Assembly: GCF_902728265.1 (NCBI RefSeq)
Contig: NZ_CACVBR010000005.1
Location: forward strand, 62,001 to 126,000
Direction: 5' to 3'
Length of the DNA stretch: 64,000 nucleotides
Source: Chryseobacterium potabilaquae
GTDB taxonomy: Bacteria; Bacteroidota; Bacteroidia; Flavobacteriales; Weeksellaceae
Notes under the pieces: model-generated
What the model saw: the letters and a program-made list of their open reading frames with translations, nothing else
Databases searched by the model: none
Told to the model about the DNA's origin: nothing
Position numbers and translations under genes: made by a program
Shown here: positions 1 to 8,055 of the stretch, in pieces
How the letters are laid out: the number at the start of each line of letters is the position of its first letter
Position numbering within the stretch: position 1 is the stretch's first letter

Positions 1-111
1 CATCACAAAAGAAAAAACATCAACCCAGAAAATATTAATGAGTTTCGTCTGTGCTTTCTGATCTTTATCTTTTGCTTTCTGGATCAACAGGAATAATTGT
101 TCGTCATTCAT
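1..111 (-). CDS. RNA polymerase sigma factor, ECF type (N-terminal fragment)
   Basis: The first 37 codons of a minus-strand gene run off the left edge. The start MNDEQLFLLIQKAKDKDQ, followed by a helix ending in FWVDVFSFVM, resembles region 2 of extracytoplasmic-function sigma factors, which begin by counting a helical segment before the core-binding helix. The ATG is at 109-111, and a good Bacteroidota promoter lies just upstream. Too little is visible to name a regulon or exclude another helical protein. Confidence 0.5.
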   Translation of the reverse strand, partial: MNDEQLFLLIQKAKDKDQKAQTKLINIFWVDVFSFVM

Positions 112-117
112 CTATAA

Positions 118-148
118 CAAATATAACTGATAATAGCGAAAAAGTCAA
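118..148 (-). promoter_or_regulatory. Promoter of the sigma factor gene
   Basis: On the minus strand a -7 element TATATTTG (118-125) matches TAnnTTTG, and TTG (146-148) lies 20 bases upstream as the -33 element. The start codon is 7 bases beyond the -7 box, so the leader is very short. Confidence 0.45.
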
Positions 149-304
149 TAGTAAAAAAGCTTTTTAATGAACGAAGATAAATATTATTGTTTTTCCTTTA
201 TTTATCCTACACCTTAATAATGAGACGTTTAATTCAAAAAAATATTATTTTCCAATTTTACTCTTTTGATACATAACATTCTATTTACTTAACAGCTAAT
301 TTAT

Positions 305-312
305 TATCTTTG
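305..312 (+). promoter_or_regulatory. -7 promoter element of tyrS
   Basis: TATCTTTG matches the Bacteroidota -7 consensus TAnnTTTG exactly, 28 bases before the tyrS ATG. The -33 region is only a weak TTTAC. Confidence 0.5.
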
Positions 313-340
313 CAGGGTTAAATTTTAAACAAAAAAATAA

Positions 341-1636
341 ATGAATTCCTTTATAGAAGAATTAAAATGGCGTGGTCTTTTTGCTGATATGATGCCTGGA
401 ACTGATGAGCAATTGAATAAAGAGGTAACTACTGCATATATAGGCTTTGATCCAACCGCTGATTCTTTACATATAGGAAGTCTTATTCAAATAAAAATCT
501 TAGCGCACTTTCAACAACACGGCCATAAACCTATTGCCTTAGTGGGTGGAGCAACGGGAATGATTGGTGATCCCTCAGGAAAATCCGCAGAGAGAAATCT
601 ACTTGATGAAGAAACTTTATTACACTATGTAGATTGTTTAAAAAACCAGCTTTCAAAATTTTTAAATTTTGAAGGAAATGAGCCTAATAAAGCAGAGCTA
701 GTAAACAACTATGACTGGATGAAAAATATATCTTTCCTTGATTTTGCTAAAAATGTAGGGAAAAATATCACCGTTAACTATATGATGGCTAAAGATTCTG
801 TGAAAAAGAGATTTTCCGGAGAAGCAGGTGCAGAAGGAATGAGTTTTACAGAATTCACGTACCAACTTATACAGGGCTATGATTTTCTTCATTTATATCA
901 AAATAACAAGGTAAAGCTTCAGATGGGCGGTTCTGATCAGTGGGGAAATATCACGACAGGAACAGAATTAATTCGTAGAAAGGCCCAGGGAGAAGCGTTT
1001 GCATTAACAGTTCCTTTGATTACTAAAGCAGACGGTTCAAAATTTGGAAAATCTGAAAGTGGTGAAAACTATTGGTTAGATAAAAAGAAAACTTCCCCTT
1101 ATAAATTTTATCAATTTTGGTTTAATGCAACAGATGAAGATGCTGAAAGATTTATTAAATTTTATACTTTTTTAGGTAAAGAAGAAATTCATCATTTAAT
1201 TGAAGAACATAAAGAAAATCCTCATGAAAGAAAACTTCAGAAAAAATTAGCGGAAGAAGTTACAGTTTGGGTTCATGGTAGAGAAGAGTTTGAAAAAGCA
1301 TTAAAAGCTTCCGAAATTCTTTTTGGACGTTCTACAGCAGAAGACCTTGTAAGCCTTGATGAAGAAACTTTTCTTGAAGTTTTTGATGGAGTTCCTCAAA
1401 AAGAAGTTTCAAAGGAGAATGTTCTTGGGATCAATATTATTGATCTTCTGGCCGAAAAATCCGGTTTCTTAAAGTCTAAAAGCGAGGCTCAAAGAGAAAT
1501 TAAAGGAAACTCGATTTCTGTAAATAAGCAAAAAGTAAATGAAGTCTATTCAGCCAATGAAAATGATTTAATTGATGGCAAATTTCTTTTATTACAAAAA
1601 GGGAAAAAAAGTTATTTTATCCTAAAAGTAATATAA
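341..1636 (+). CDS. tyrS: Tyrosyl-tRNA synthetase
   Basis: This class I aminoacyl-tRNA synthetase charges tRNA-Tyr with tyrosine in the cytoplasm. The HIGH-type signature reads HIGS at residues 44-47, the KMSKS-type loop reads KFGKS near 234-238, and a GGSDQWGN tyrosine-site segment lies near 197. The C-terminal ~65 residues form an S4-like RNA-binding domain. At 431 residues it has the normal length for a bacterial TyrRS. It is monocistronic, with its own -7 box upstream and a two-way terminator downstream. Confidence 0.97.
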   Translation: MNSFIEELKWRGLFADMMPGTDEQLNKEVTTAYIGFDPTADSLHIGSLIQIKILAHFQQHGHKPIALVGGATGMIGDPSGKSAERNLLDEETLLHYVDCLKNQLSKFLNFEGNEPNKAELVNNYDWMKNISFLDFAKNVGKNITVNYMMAKDSVKKRFSGEAGAEGMSFTEFTYQLIQGYDFLHLYQNNKVKLQMGGSDQWGNITTGTELIRRKAQGEAFALTVPLITKADGSKFGKSESGENYWLDKKKTSPYKFYQFWFNATDEDAERFIKFYTFLGKEEIHHLIEEHKENPHERKLQKKLAEEVTVWVHGREEFEKALKASEILFGRSTAEDLVSLDEETFLEVFDGVPQKEVSKENVLGINIIDLLAEKSGFLKSKSEAQREIKGNSISVNKQKVNEVYSANENDLIDGKFLLLQKGKKSYFILKVI

Positions 1637-1666
1637 CAAAAAGACTATATACTCAGTATTTCAAAT

Positions 1667-1697
1667 AAAAAAGATCGCACAATTGCGATCTTTTTAT
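1667..1697. terminator. Bidirectional terminator between tyrS and a lipoprotein gene
   Basis: The arms GATCGC and GCGATC are flanked by a run of A on one side and T on the other. The hairpin can therefore end transcripts from both convergent genes. Confidence 0.8.
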
Positions 1698-1713
1698 TAT
1701 TATGCTATAATTT

Positions 1714-2148
1714 TTATAATTCAAGGAAACTATGTGCAGCTGCAGCGCTTTCTACTCCCGTAACTCCCGTAACAGTTTTAGTAGCTACCACTTCCCCATC
1801 TACCACAATATTGACTGTTAACTTGGCATCTGTGTTAGGAAATTCAGCATTTGCTGCAAGATTCAATTGAGACTGGCTTGAATTCACAAATATCTCTCCA
1901 CTTGACCAAGGCAAAGTTATGGGCGTCAATGGCGTATTGTACATATTATTTTGACTGGTTCCTACTTGAGTAACAATTGTTTTCAATACTACTCCAGTAG
2001 TAGCTTTCACTTCAAATTGCACTACATGATCCGTAAATTCTTGATCATCATCTTTTTTACATGAATTGATAATAGATAGTGTCGAAAATAATGTGATAAG
2101 TAAAAAAGAAAGTTTCAGTAAACTTTTAAATTTGTAAAATTTCTTCAT
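1714..2148 (-). CDS. Small secreted lipoprotein, unknown function
   Basis: A 144-residue protein with a lipoprotein signal peptide: basic start, hydrophobic stretch and a lipobox ending SIINSC near residue 30. The mature N-terminus C-KKDDDQE resembles the lysine/aspartate-rich export signal that sends lipoproteins to the outer face of the outer membrane in Capnocytophaga and Flavobacterium. The rest is a compact, probably beta-rich domain (VVQFEVKATTGVVLK and TVNIVVDGEVV) containing TGVTGV. I do not recognise the domain. It stands alone, convergent with tyrS. Confidence 0.75.
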   Translation of the reverse strand: MKKFYKFKSLLKLSFLLITLFSTLSIINSCKKDDDQEFTDHVVQFEVKATTGVVLKTIVTQVGTSQNNMYNTPLTPITLPWSSGEIFVNSSQSQLNLAANAEFPNTDAKLTVNIVVDGEVVATKTVTGVTGVESAAAAHSFLEL

Positions 2149-2330
2149 TTCTCCAAATAGATTTTTAAATGCCCAAATATAGCTTTTTTATCAATATAAA
2201 AATAATTCATGTAAAAATTTTCTAATAAAGATTTCTAAATACTATCAAATTAATAAAAGTAATCTCATTACTTTTCAAATCTTATATCAATGATCAAAGG
2301 CTTCTTCTCTATTCATTATCAAAGAAGAGA

Positions 2331-2359
2331 TTGACAATGCCTTTTATTAATTATCTTTG
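2331..2359 (+). promoter_or_regulatory. Promoter of the esterase gene, probably leaderless
   Basis: TTG (2331-2333), 18 bases, TATCTTTG (2352-2359) is a near-ideal Bacteroidota promoter. The ATG is at 2365, so the transcript should begin at or within a base or two of the start codon. Confidence 0.7.
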
Positions 2360-2364
2360 TTATT

Positions 2365-3003
2365 ATGAATATAGATTATTTAGTAAGAGAACCAGAGAAT
2401 ATTTCATCTGAAACTCCTATACTTTTTATGCTTCATGGCTATGGAAGTAATGAACAAGATCTTTTCAGCTTCCGGGAAACACTTCCAAAAGATTGGATTA
2501 TTGTAAGTTTCAGAGCCCCTAGATCCACACAATTTGAAGGCTACTCTTGGTATGATATTGACTTTACCAATCCTGAGCTATTTGTCCATGTTGATCAAGC
2601 TCAAGAGTCTTTACAATCAGTTCTTCATAGTATGCTCAGTATTATCAATCACTATGGCATAACGGAAGGGAAAACTCATTTGTGTGGATTTAGTCAAGGA
2701 GGAATTTTGTGCTATTCATTAGCTCTTCAATATCCTGATATGTTTAACTATGTTGCGTGTTTAAGTAGCTATCCGGAAGAAAAGCTTTTAAAAAATATGG
2801 TGAAAGATAAAAAGAAATTGGAAGGACTTCGTTTTTTCATATCACATGGTACAGATGATGCCGTTATTCCTCTAGAATGGGGAAGAAAGGCAGCTGACTT
2901 ATTATATGATCTTGGCTGCTATTTTACTTTCAGAGAATACATGAGTGGTCATGGAGTAAATCAAAAAAATTATATTGATTTAATGGACTTCTTTTCAAAA
3001 TAA
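2365..3003 (+). CDS. Alpha/beta-hydrolase, phospholipase/carboxylesterase family
   Basis: A 212-residue serine hydrolase of the carboxylesterase/lysophospholipase group (Pfam Abhydrolase_2). The nucleophile elbow GFSQGG is at 108-113 with Ser110. The acid is expected in GTDDAV near Asp164-165 and the histidine in MSGHGVNQ near 196, completing the triad. The oxyanion region FMLHGYGSN is near 21-29. No signal peptide is seen, so it should act in the cytoplasm. The substrate cannot be told from sequence. It is monocistronic. Confidence 0.88.
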   Translation: MNIDYLVREPENISSETPILFMLHGYGSNEQDLFSFRETLPKDWIIVSFRAPRSTQFEGYSWYDIDFTNPELFVHVDQAQESLQSVLHSMLSIINHYGITEGKTHLCGFSQGGILCYSLALQYPDMFNYVACLSSYPEEKLLKNMVKDKKKLEGLRFFISHGTDDAVIPLEWGRKAADLLYDLGCYFTFREYMSGHGVNQKNYIDLMDFFSK

Positions 3004-3047
3004 AATCCGAAAGCAACATACTATATTTAATTCTTTAAAATTCATAT

Positions 3048-3080
3048 AAACATTCTCAATTTCTGGGAATGTTTCTTTAT
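3048..3080 (+). terminator. Terminator after the esterase gene
   Basis: Arms AAACATTC (3048-3055) and GAATGTTT (3067-3074) are followed by CTTTAT. It is a modest rho-independent-like hairpin ahead of the next gene. Confidence 0.55.
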
Positions 3081-3110
3081 ATATAGAAATAATTTCACTA
3101 AATTCAGTAA

Positions 3111-4439
3111 ATGAAACTGAAGCATTTCATATTATTTTTTTTCATCAGTATTTGGATAAATGCTCAGAACTCATTTGAAATAAAAGATGCCGAAAAAACG
3201 ATTATTCCTTTTAAATTAATTAATAATCTTATTTTCATTCCGGTTAATATAAATGGTGCAGAACTTACCTTTTTATTAGATACCGGCGTTTCAGAAACGT
3301 CTATTTTCAGTCTTGAAAATAAAGATTTAAAACTTCCTCATCTTGAAAAAATAAAATTTTCCGGTTTAGGAGGTGGTGCCAGTATTGATGGTTTTCAATC
3401 CGACAATAATATAGCACGAATTGGAAAAAACTACATCAATCCATCCCTTACACTTTTCATTATTGTTAATCAAGAGTTTAATATTTCTTCACATGTAGGG
3501 ATACCTGTTAATGGAATTATTGGATATCATTTTTTCAAGAATCATCCTGTTATTATCGATTATTCTTCAAAAAAAATTACTATTTACAATAATGAGAATG
3601 CGTTTAAAAAGAAAATAAGAAAATTTGACGAACTTTCCATCCATATTGAAAAGAACAAGCCTTATATTTTTGGAGACGTAGAAATGACTAATGAGAAGAA
3701 ATCATCAAAGTTATTAATCGATATTGGGAATAGTGATCCCATCTGGCTTTTCCCTACTCTCATTAAAGATTTTGTATATAATAGACCTAATATTGATGAT
3801 TTTTTAGGGAGAGGATTTAATGGTGATATTTATGGTAAAAGAAGTAGAATTCATGGTTTTTATCTGGGTAATTTTAAATTTGACAAGCCTCTTACCGCAA
3901 TGCCCGACGAATATTCTATTCAATTTGTTAACTTAGTAGAAAATAGAAAAGGTTCTATCGGAGGAGAAATCATGCGGCGTTTTATGGCTGCATTTGATTA
4001 CCCTAATGAGAAATTGTATTTGAAAAAAAATAAAAATTTTGATGATCCCTTTCATTTCAATATGAGTGGTTTAGATTTTAAACAAGATGGTTATGAATGG
4101 CAAAAAGATTTAGTAAAAATAGAAACCAATAAAACAATGAGTGCTTCTAGTGAAGCAGAAGCTTTTACCACAGATCGTTTTCAATATAAATTTGTTTTAA
4201 AATCATTATTTTCCATTGCAGGCGTAAGAAAAGATTCTCCGGGAGACAAAGCCGGTTTCAAAAAAGATGATCAAATTATTACGATTAATGGAAATCAGGC
4301 TTCGGAAATGACTCTTCAAAAAATCATGGAAATAATGAAATCTGAAGAAGGGAAAACGATAAAAATAGTAGTGAAAAGAAATCATCAACAAATAGAATTA
4401 AGTTTCATTTTAGAAGATCCAATACCCTATCAAGAATAG
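3111..4439 (+). CDS. Secreted retropepsin-like aspartic protease with PDZ domain
   Basis: A 442-residue protein with an N-terminal signal peptide (hydrophobic to about residue 17, INAQN cleavage region). Two aspartyl-protease-like halves follow: LLDTGVSETS with DTG at 57-59, and LLIDIGNSDP with Asp near 204. This matches the duplicated Asp_protease_2 arrangement common in Bacteroidota. The last ~75 residues form a PDZ domain (GVRKDSPGDKAGFKKDDQI). The second motif is DIG rather than DTG, so catalysis should be tested. It lies two bases before the next gene, so the pair is probably one operon. Confidence 0.85.
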   Translation: MKLKHFILFFFISIWINAQNSFEIKDAEKTIIPFKLINNLIFIPVNINGAELTFLLDTGVSETSIFSLENKDLKLPHLEKIKFSGLGGGASIDGFQSDNNIARIGKNYINPSLTLFIIVNQEFNISSHVGIPVNGIIGYHFFKNHPVIIDYSSKKITIYNNENAFKKKIRKFDELSIHIEKNKPYIFGDVEMTNEKKSSKLLIDIGNSDPIWLFPTLIKDFVYNRPNIDDFLGRGFNGDIYGKRSRIHGFYLGNFKFDKPLTAMPDEYSIQFVNLVENRKGSIGGEIMRRFMAAFDYPNEKLYLKKNKNFDDPFHFNMSGLDFKQDGYEWQKDLVKIETNKTMSASSEAEAFTTDRFQYKFVLKSLFSIAGVRKDSPGDKAGFKKDDQIITINGNQASEMTLQKIMEIMKSEEGKTIKIVVKRNHQQIELSFILEDPIPYQE

Positions 4440-4441
4440 CT

Positions 4442-4969
4442 ATGAAGACAGAAGAAACCACTTTAGACAAAATCAGAAGCCGTCCAAGATTCAAAATGCT
4501 TGCTCACCTCAGCAAGGAAGAATATGCTGAAAATTTAAAAAAATACCTCAATGGGCATAAGGATGAATTTTCCGGCAATATCAATAAAGAAGTGGCAACC
4601 ATATATGTAAAAACAGAATATGATCACTATTGGAAACCACGACTTTCTTTAAGAATTGAAACAGAAGATAGCCATACTACTATCAGAGGAATTTTTGGTC
4701 CCAGCTCAGCAGTATGGACTTTCTTTATGTTTTTATATTTTGCTTTCTCCATTCTATGGATGACTTTTTTCACTATGCATTATGTTCAAAACCAAATTAA
4801 AAGTCAAGAATTTCCGTGGGCACTTAATGCTTCATATTTAATGCTCTTATGTATTTTATTAACCTACGCAGCAGCAAGATATGGGCAACATAAGGGTAAA
4901 AGTGAAATAAAAAGATTAAGAAAATTTGCCGAAGAATCAACATTAAAGTTTGAAAAAACAGCTCCCTAA
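4442..4969 (+). CDS. Two-helix membrane protein of unknown function
   Basis: A 175-residue protein with a soluble N-terminal ~85 residues, including KTEYDHYWKPRLSLRIE. Two hydrophobic helices follow, near residues 90-112 (TFFMFLYFAFSILWMTFF) and 123-142 (LNASYLMLLCILLTYAA), then a basic tail. I do not recognise a family. It starts two bases after the aspartic protease stop, so the two are likely cotranscribed and may act together at the membrane. Its stop overlaps the convergent transpeptidase stop by 4 bases. Confidence 0.7.
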   Translation: MKTEETTLDKIRSRPRFKMLAHLSKEEYAENLKKYLNGHKDEFSGNINKEVATIYVKTEYDHYWKPRLSLRIETEDSHTTIRGIFGPSSAVWTFFMFLYFAFSILWMTFFTMHYVQNQIKSQEFPWALNASYLMLLCILLTYAAARYGQHKGKSEIKRLRKFAEESTLKFEKTAP

Positions 4970-6000
4970 TTCCCAGGTGACTCTACAGGTTTTTCCGAAG
5001 ATGGTACCGCCATAGCTTTTGCAGCTTGAATTGAATCCACCACTTTTTCTCTATTATCTTGCTCTTTAAGCATTTTCTCAATATTCGGCTGAAGAAGTTG
5101 AGTCATTTCTTCTACAGAAATATTATTAGCATTAGGATCATTTAGCAATTTTCTCCATGGCTTTCTTCCTCCCCATTGATAATCTCCAAATACCATTACA
5201 GGAGTTCCTTTTGCCTTAGTAGTAGCACCTCCAGGATTTAATACCCAAGTGTCGGCATAAGAATATAACCATTCCGCATCTTTCAGAAGTAATCGTAAGC
5301 AAGAATGTGATGCGGGATAGCCCGGAAGATCATACTGATGCCAACCTATCCCTCCTAGATTATGTATATTGACATTATAAGGAAGCTTCCATTCTGTACT
5401 TACAGTTGAAATTGCTAATTTTTTCTTCCAATTGGCAAATGTCAGCCCTCTTGTAGTTTGGGCTGTTTTTTTTCCCATACTTGTTGGACCCCATTTTACA
5501 AGACTGCCATTAGAATAAACACCATACGCCTGAATAGGATATGAGAAAATAACAAACTTTTTCACACCACTTAATATATCAATTTGCATAGGAAATGGCG
5601 AATAAGACATCAGGGTTGTATCCATCTTAACAGGAACAACAAGAGTATCAGAATTCCATCTATTTTTGGAATCCAATCTATTGAGTGCTAAAATAGCATA
5701 TCTTTCTTTTTCCGAATATTTTTTGCTAAACTCGGCATATACAGAATCTCTAAGCTTTTTATCTTTAGGAAGAACCCAAGCACTATAAAATCCATTTTTC
5801 TGAATTACAGGAGAAACCGACTCCTTTTTCACCACTGAATCTTTTTTTAATGAATCTTTTTTAACAATAGGGAGTTCAGTCGTACTATTATTATCACCTA
5901 AAGTCTGATCATTTTTTTCAATTTCTTTTTTACACGATACTAAACACATAGCAATCAGCAAAAAATACAAGTGTAATTTTTTTTCAAACATATTTTTCAT
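4966..6000 (-). CDS. L,D-transpeptidase lipoprotein (YkuD family)
   Basis: This protein would act on peptidoglycan peptides, crosslinking them or attaching proteins. The catalytic Cys is in SHSCLR near residue 233, a variant of the YkuD SHGCxR motif with Ser replacing Gly, preceded by HNLGGIGWHQ. I place the start at 6000 because it gives a clean lipoprotein signal (basic start, LLIAMCLVSC lipobox). An upstream ATG at 6084 would add 28 residues and bury that signal. A Lys/Ser/Asp-rich linker follows the lipid-bearing Cys. Confidence 0.86.
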   Translation of the reverse strand: MKNMFEKKLHLYFLLIAMCLVSCKKEIEKNDQTLGDNNSTTELPIVKKDSLKKDSVVKKESVSPVIQKNGFYSAWVLPKDKKLRDSVYAEFSKKYSEKERYAILALNRLDSKNRWNSDTLVVPVKMDTTLMSYSPFPMQIDILSGVKKFVIFSYPIQAYGVYSNGSLVKWGPTSMGKKTAQTTRGLTFANWKKKLAISTVSTEWKLPYNVNIHNLGGIGWHQYDLPGYPASHSCLRLLLKDAEWLYSYADTWVLNPGGATTKAKGTPVMVFGDYQWGGRKPWRKLLNDPNANNISVEEMTQLLQPNIEKMLKEQDNREKVVDSIQAAKAMAVPSSEKPVESPGN

Positions 6001-6573
6001 AAATAATTTTGGGTCATTAGTTGGGCTAATAAATACAAATATTAGACCTAAAATGAAATAATTAAAAGGACACAAAAACACCATAAAAAAATAGGTTTAA
6101 TGGGCATGATCTGAATTGAATCTGTTCCTTCAGCCCTATCCTCTATCCTATTTTTTTCTCTTAAAAAATCTTTACCAATTAGTCAATTATGAAAATATAT
6201 CACAAAACAAAAAAACTTCCCACGTAGGGAAGTAAAAAAACATCAATAATAAAAAAATCACTGTATAGTGAAATACAAATATAGAAAAAAATCCCATATA
6301 ATGGGCTATATATAAGACAAAATTATAATAAAAAATTATTTTATACATTACAACCACATATATAAAAATAGGTAATTTGATTAGTATCAATTATTTAATT
6401 CACTAAATAATGAATTAAACAAGCATGCAATTTTTAGAAATTTACATTCATATTCTTAATAATCAAAAATAGATTAGAGAATCAAGATAAAAAAGAGCTA
6501 AGATTAAGGTTTAAATAAGGATATCATTTTGCGGGAAAATGCATACCTAAAAGAAAATTTTGATACAAAAATT
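6001..6573. other. Intergenic region with three small hairpins
   Basis: No convincing gene lies here; the open frames are short and low in complexity. It holds three short hairpins in A-rich sequence: ACTTCCC/GGGAAGT (6215-6233), TCACT/AGTGA (6258-6271) and CCCAT/ATGGG (6293-6305). The first has a T run on the minus strand and could be a backup terminator for the tRNA. Confidence 0.5.
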
Positions 6574-6606
6574 AAAAATGCTGTAAAATATACATTTACA
6601 GCATTT
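6574..6606 (-). terminator. Terminator of tRNA-Asp copy 1
   Basis: Arms ATGCTGTAAA and TTTACAGCAT lie about 20 bases beyond the 3' end of the tRNA on the minus strand and end in T residues. Nearly the same hairpin follows the second tRNA-Asp copy. Confidence 0.7.
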
Positions 6607-6626
6607 ATACTATTTTAGAATAGTTG

Positions 6627-6700
6627 CGATCCGGACGGGACTCGAACCCGCGACCTCCGCCGTGACAGGGCGGCATTCTAACCAGCTGAACTACCGGATC
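6627..6700 (-). tRNA. tRNA-Asp(GTC), copy 1
   Basis: The cloverleaf reads clearly on the minus strand: acceptor GATCCGG/CCGGATC, anticodon stem CCGCC/GGCGG with loop CTGTCAC (anticodon GTC), and T-loop GGTTCGAGTCC. The discriminator is G and CCA is not encoded. It differs at one D-arm base from the copies at 19327 and 19431. It bounds one side of the biosynthetic island. Confidence 0.97.
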
Positions 6701-7057
6701 AATTTAAAAACACTTCTATTCTTTAATGATGTAATTCAAAAATTACTTTGTGTACATAATATAAAGAGCGCTTGTTTTTAACTGGGGCAAAGATAGGTAT
6801 TTTTTTATTTTCTACAAATAAATATTTCTCATTATTCCGTTCTATTACATAAACCTCAGATTTTCAAATGCAAAAATATCATATATTTTTACTTAAAAAA
6901 TTGGACAATGTATTTTTCTATGTCTTTTCCTTAATAAATCTATGCCTACAAGGTAATTTACCTTTAAAACAGATAAGTTATACTACCCTATCAACTATCT
7001 TAAAACACAATTTACCTGTTCGCAAATTACAAACAGGTAAATGTAATTTTAATGATC
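6701..7057. other. Intergenic region with nested inverted repeats
   Basis: No supported gene; a 73-codon plus-strand frame has no coding character and runs into mbtH. The region holds a 15-base palindrome (6950-6964), a spaced TTTACCTG/CAGGTAAA pair (7011-7041) and an imperfect AGATAAGTT/AACTATCT pair between them. It is 3' of the biosynthetic operon and 5' of the tRNA. Confidence 0.45.
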
Positions 7058-7255
7058 TTATTTTTCTAATAATTTTTTCCGTAAACTAGAAGGCCTCATA
7101 TCCTTCCATTCATTATTAATAAAATCTAAGCATGTGGATTTACTTCCTTCTTTTCCAACAATACTCCATCCTTTAGGGATTTCTTTGTGTGTTGGCCATA
7201 TAGAGTACTGTTCTTCCTCATTGATAACTACATGGTAAGTTAATTCTGTGTTCAT
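7058..7255 (-). CDS. MbtH-like NRPS accessory protein
   Basis: A 65-residue protein carrying the full MbtH signature: NEEEQYSIWP near 11-20, the GW of IPKGW, then CLDFINNEWKDMRPSSLR. MbtH proteins bind NRPS adenylation domains and are often needed for their solubility or activity. It is the last gene of the operon, 42 bases after the SDR, and presumably serves one or both adenylation domains here. A second, degenerate MbtH-like domain is fused to the P450 two genes upstream. Confidence 0.95.
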   Translation of the reverse strand: MNTELTYHVVINEEEQYSIWPTHKEIPKGWSIVGKEGSKSTCLDFINNEWKDMRPSSLRKKLLEK

Positions 7256-7297
7256 AAAAATGTGTTCTTTTATTTAGCTGTTTGTATAAAATTTTAA

Positions 7298-8041
7298 TTA
7301 GATTAAGCCACCACTAGCTCTTATATTTTGCCCAGTGACCCAACGCGCATCGGAACTTGCTAGAAAAGCAACAATATCCGCAATATCCTCAGGTTCACCA
7401 ACCCGCCCGAGTGGTGTCATTTCAGCAATCTGCTCTAATACTTCCTGAGGATTATGTTTAATTAATAAATCGGTATTAACTGGCCCCGGAGAAATACAGT
7501 TTACCGTTATTCCACGACTTGCCACTTCTTTTGAAGCAATACACGAAAATTGTTCTAAAGCTGCTTTACTTGCAGAGTATAAAGCTGCCCCGGGTTCGGG
7601 AAGAACCGTATTTATAGAAGAAATATTAATAATCCTTCCGTTATCGCGAAGGCATTTTATTGCTTGCTGTATGCAGAAAAGGGAACCTTTCACATTGATA
7701 TCCATCACATCATCATAATTCGCTTCTGTAATATCCTCAATCATATTGGTGCTTATTTTAGCTGCATTATTGACAAGAATATCGACCCCTCCAAATTCAT
7801 TGTCTGCAACCTCAAATATGTTCTTAATATCAGATAAGCAACTTATATCCGCTGAAATTGCTTTCACCTGTGGACAATTATTAAGATCTGCCATCAGTGT
7901 ATGAGCCCTATCTTCTCCGTGGAAATAAGTAAACAATACGGAAGCTCCATTCTCTGCTAACTTTTTAACAACGGCACTTCCAATACCACCAGAGCCACCC
8001 GTAACGACCGCTACTTTTCCTTTTAAATTATTCATAACCAT
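7298..8041 (-). CDS. Short-chain dehydrogenase/reductase (FabG-like), NRPS tailoring
   Basis: A 247-residue classical SDR. The nucleotide-binding motif is TGGSGGIG near 14-21, NNAA follows near 90, the catalytic Tyr and Lys lie in YSASK near 154, and the C-terminus has GQNIRASGGL. It should be an NAD(P)H-dependent keto reductase or alcohol dehydrogenase. Its place between P450 and mbtH suggests it modifies the NRPS product, for example its aldehyde, imine or a ketone made by the P450. A start at 8035 (third codon) is equally possible. Confidence 0.9.
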   Translation of the reverse strand: MVMNNLKGKVAVVTGGSGGIGSAVVKKLAENGASVLFTYFHGEDRAHTLMADLNNCPQVKAISADISCLSDIKNIFEVADNEFGGVDILVNNAAKISTNMIEDITEANYDDVMDINVKGSLFCIQQAIKCLRDNGRIINISSINTVLPEPGAALYSASKAALEQFSCIASKEVASRGITVNCISPGPVNTDLLIKHNPQEVLEQIAEMTPLGRVGEPEDIADIVAFLASSDARWVTGQNIRASGGLI

Positions 8042-8055
8042 AATTATATCACTTT

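Noticed and set aside
6868..7089. 73-codon plus-strand ORF before mbtH
   Set aside because: Low-complexity composition, no family features, and it overlaps the mbtH 3' end and the inverted-repeat cluster.
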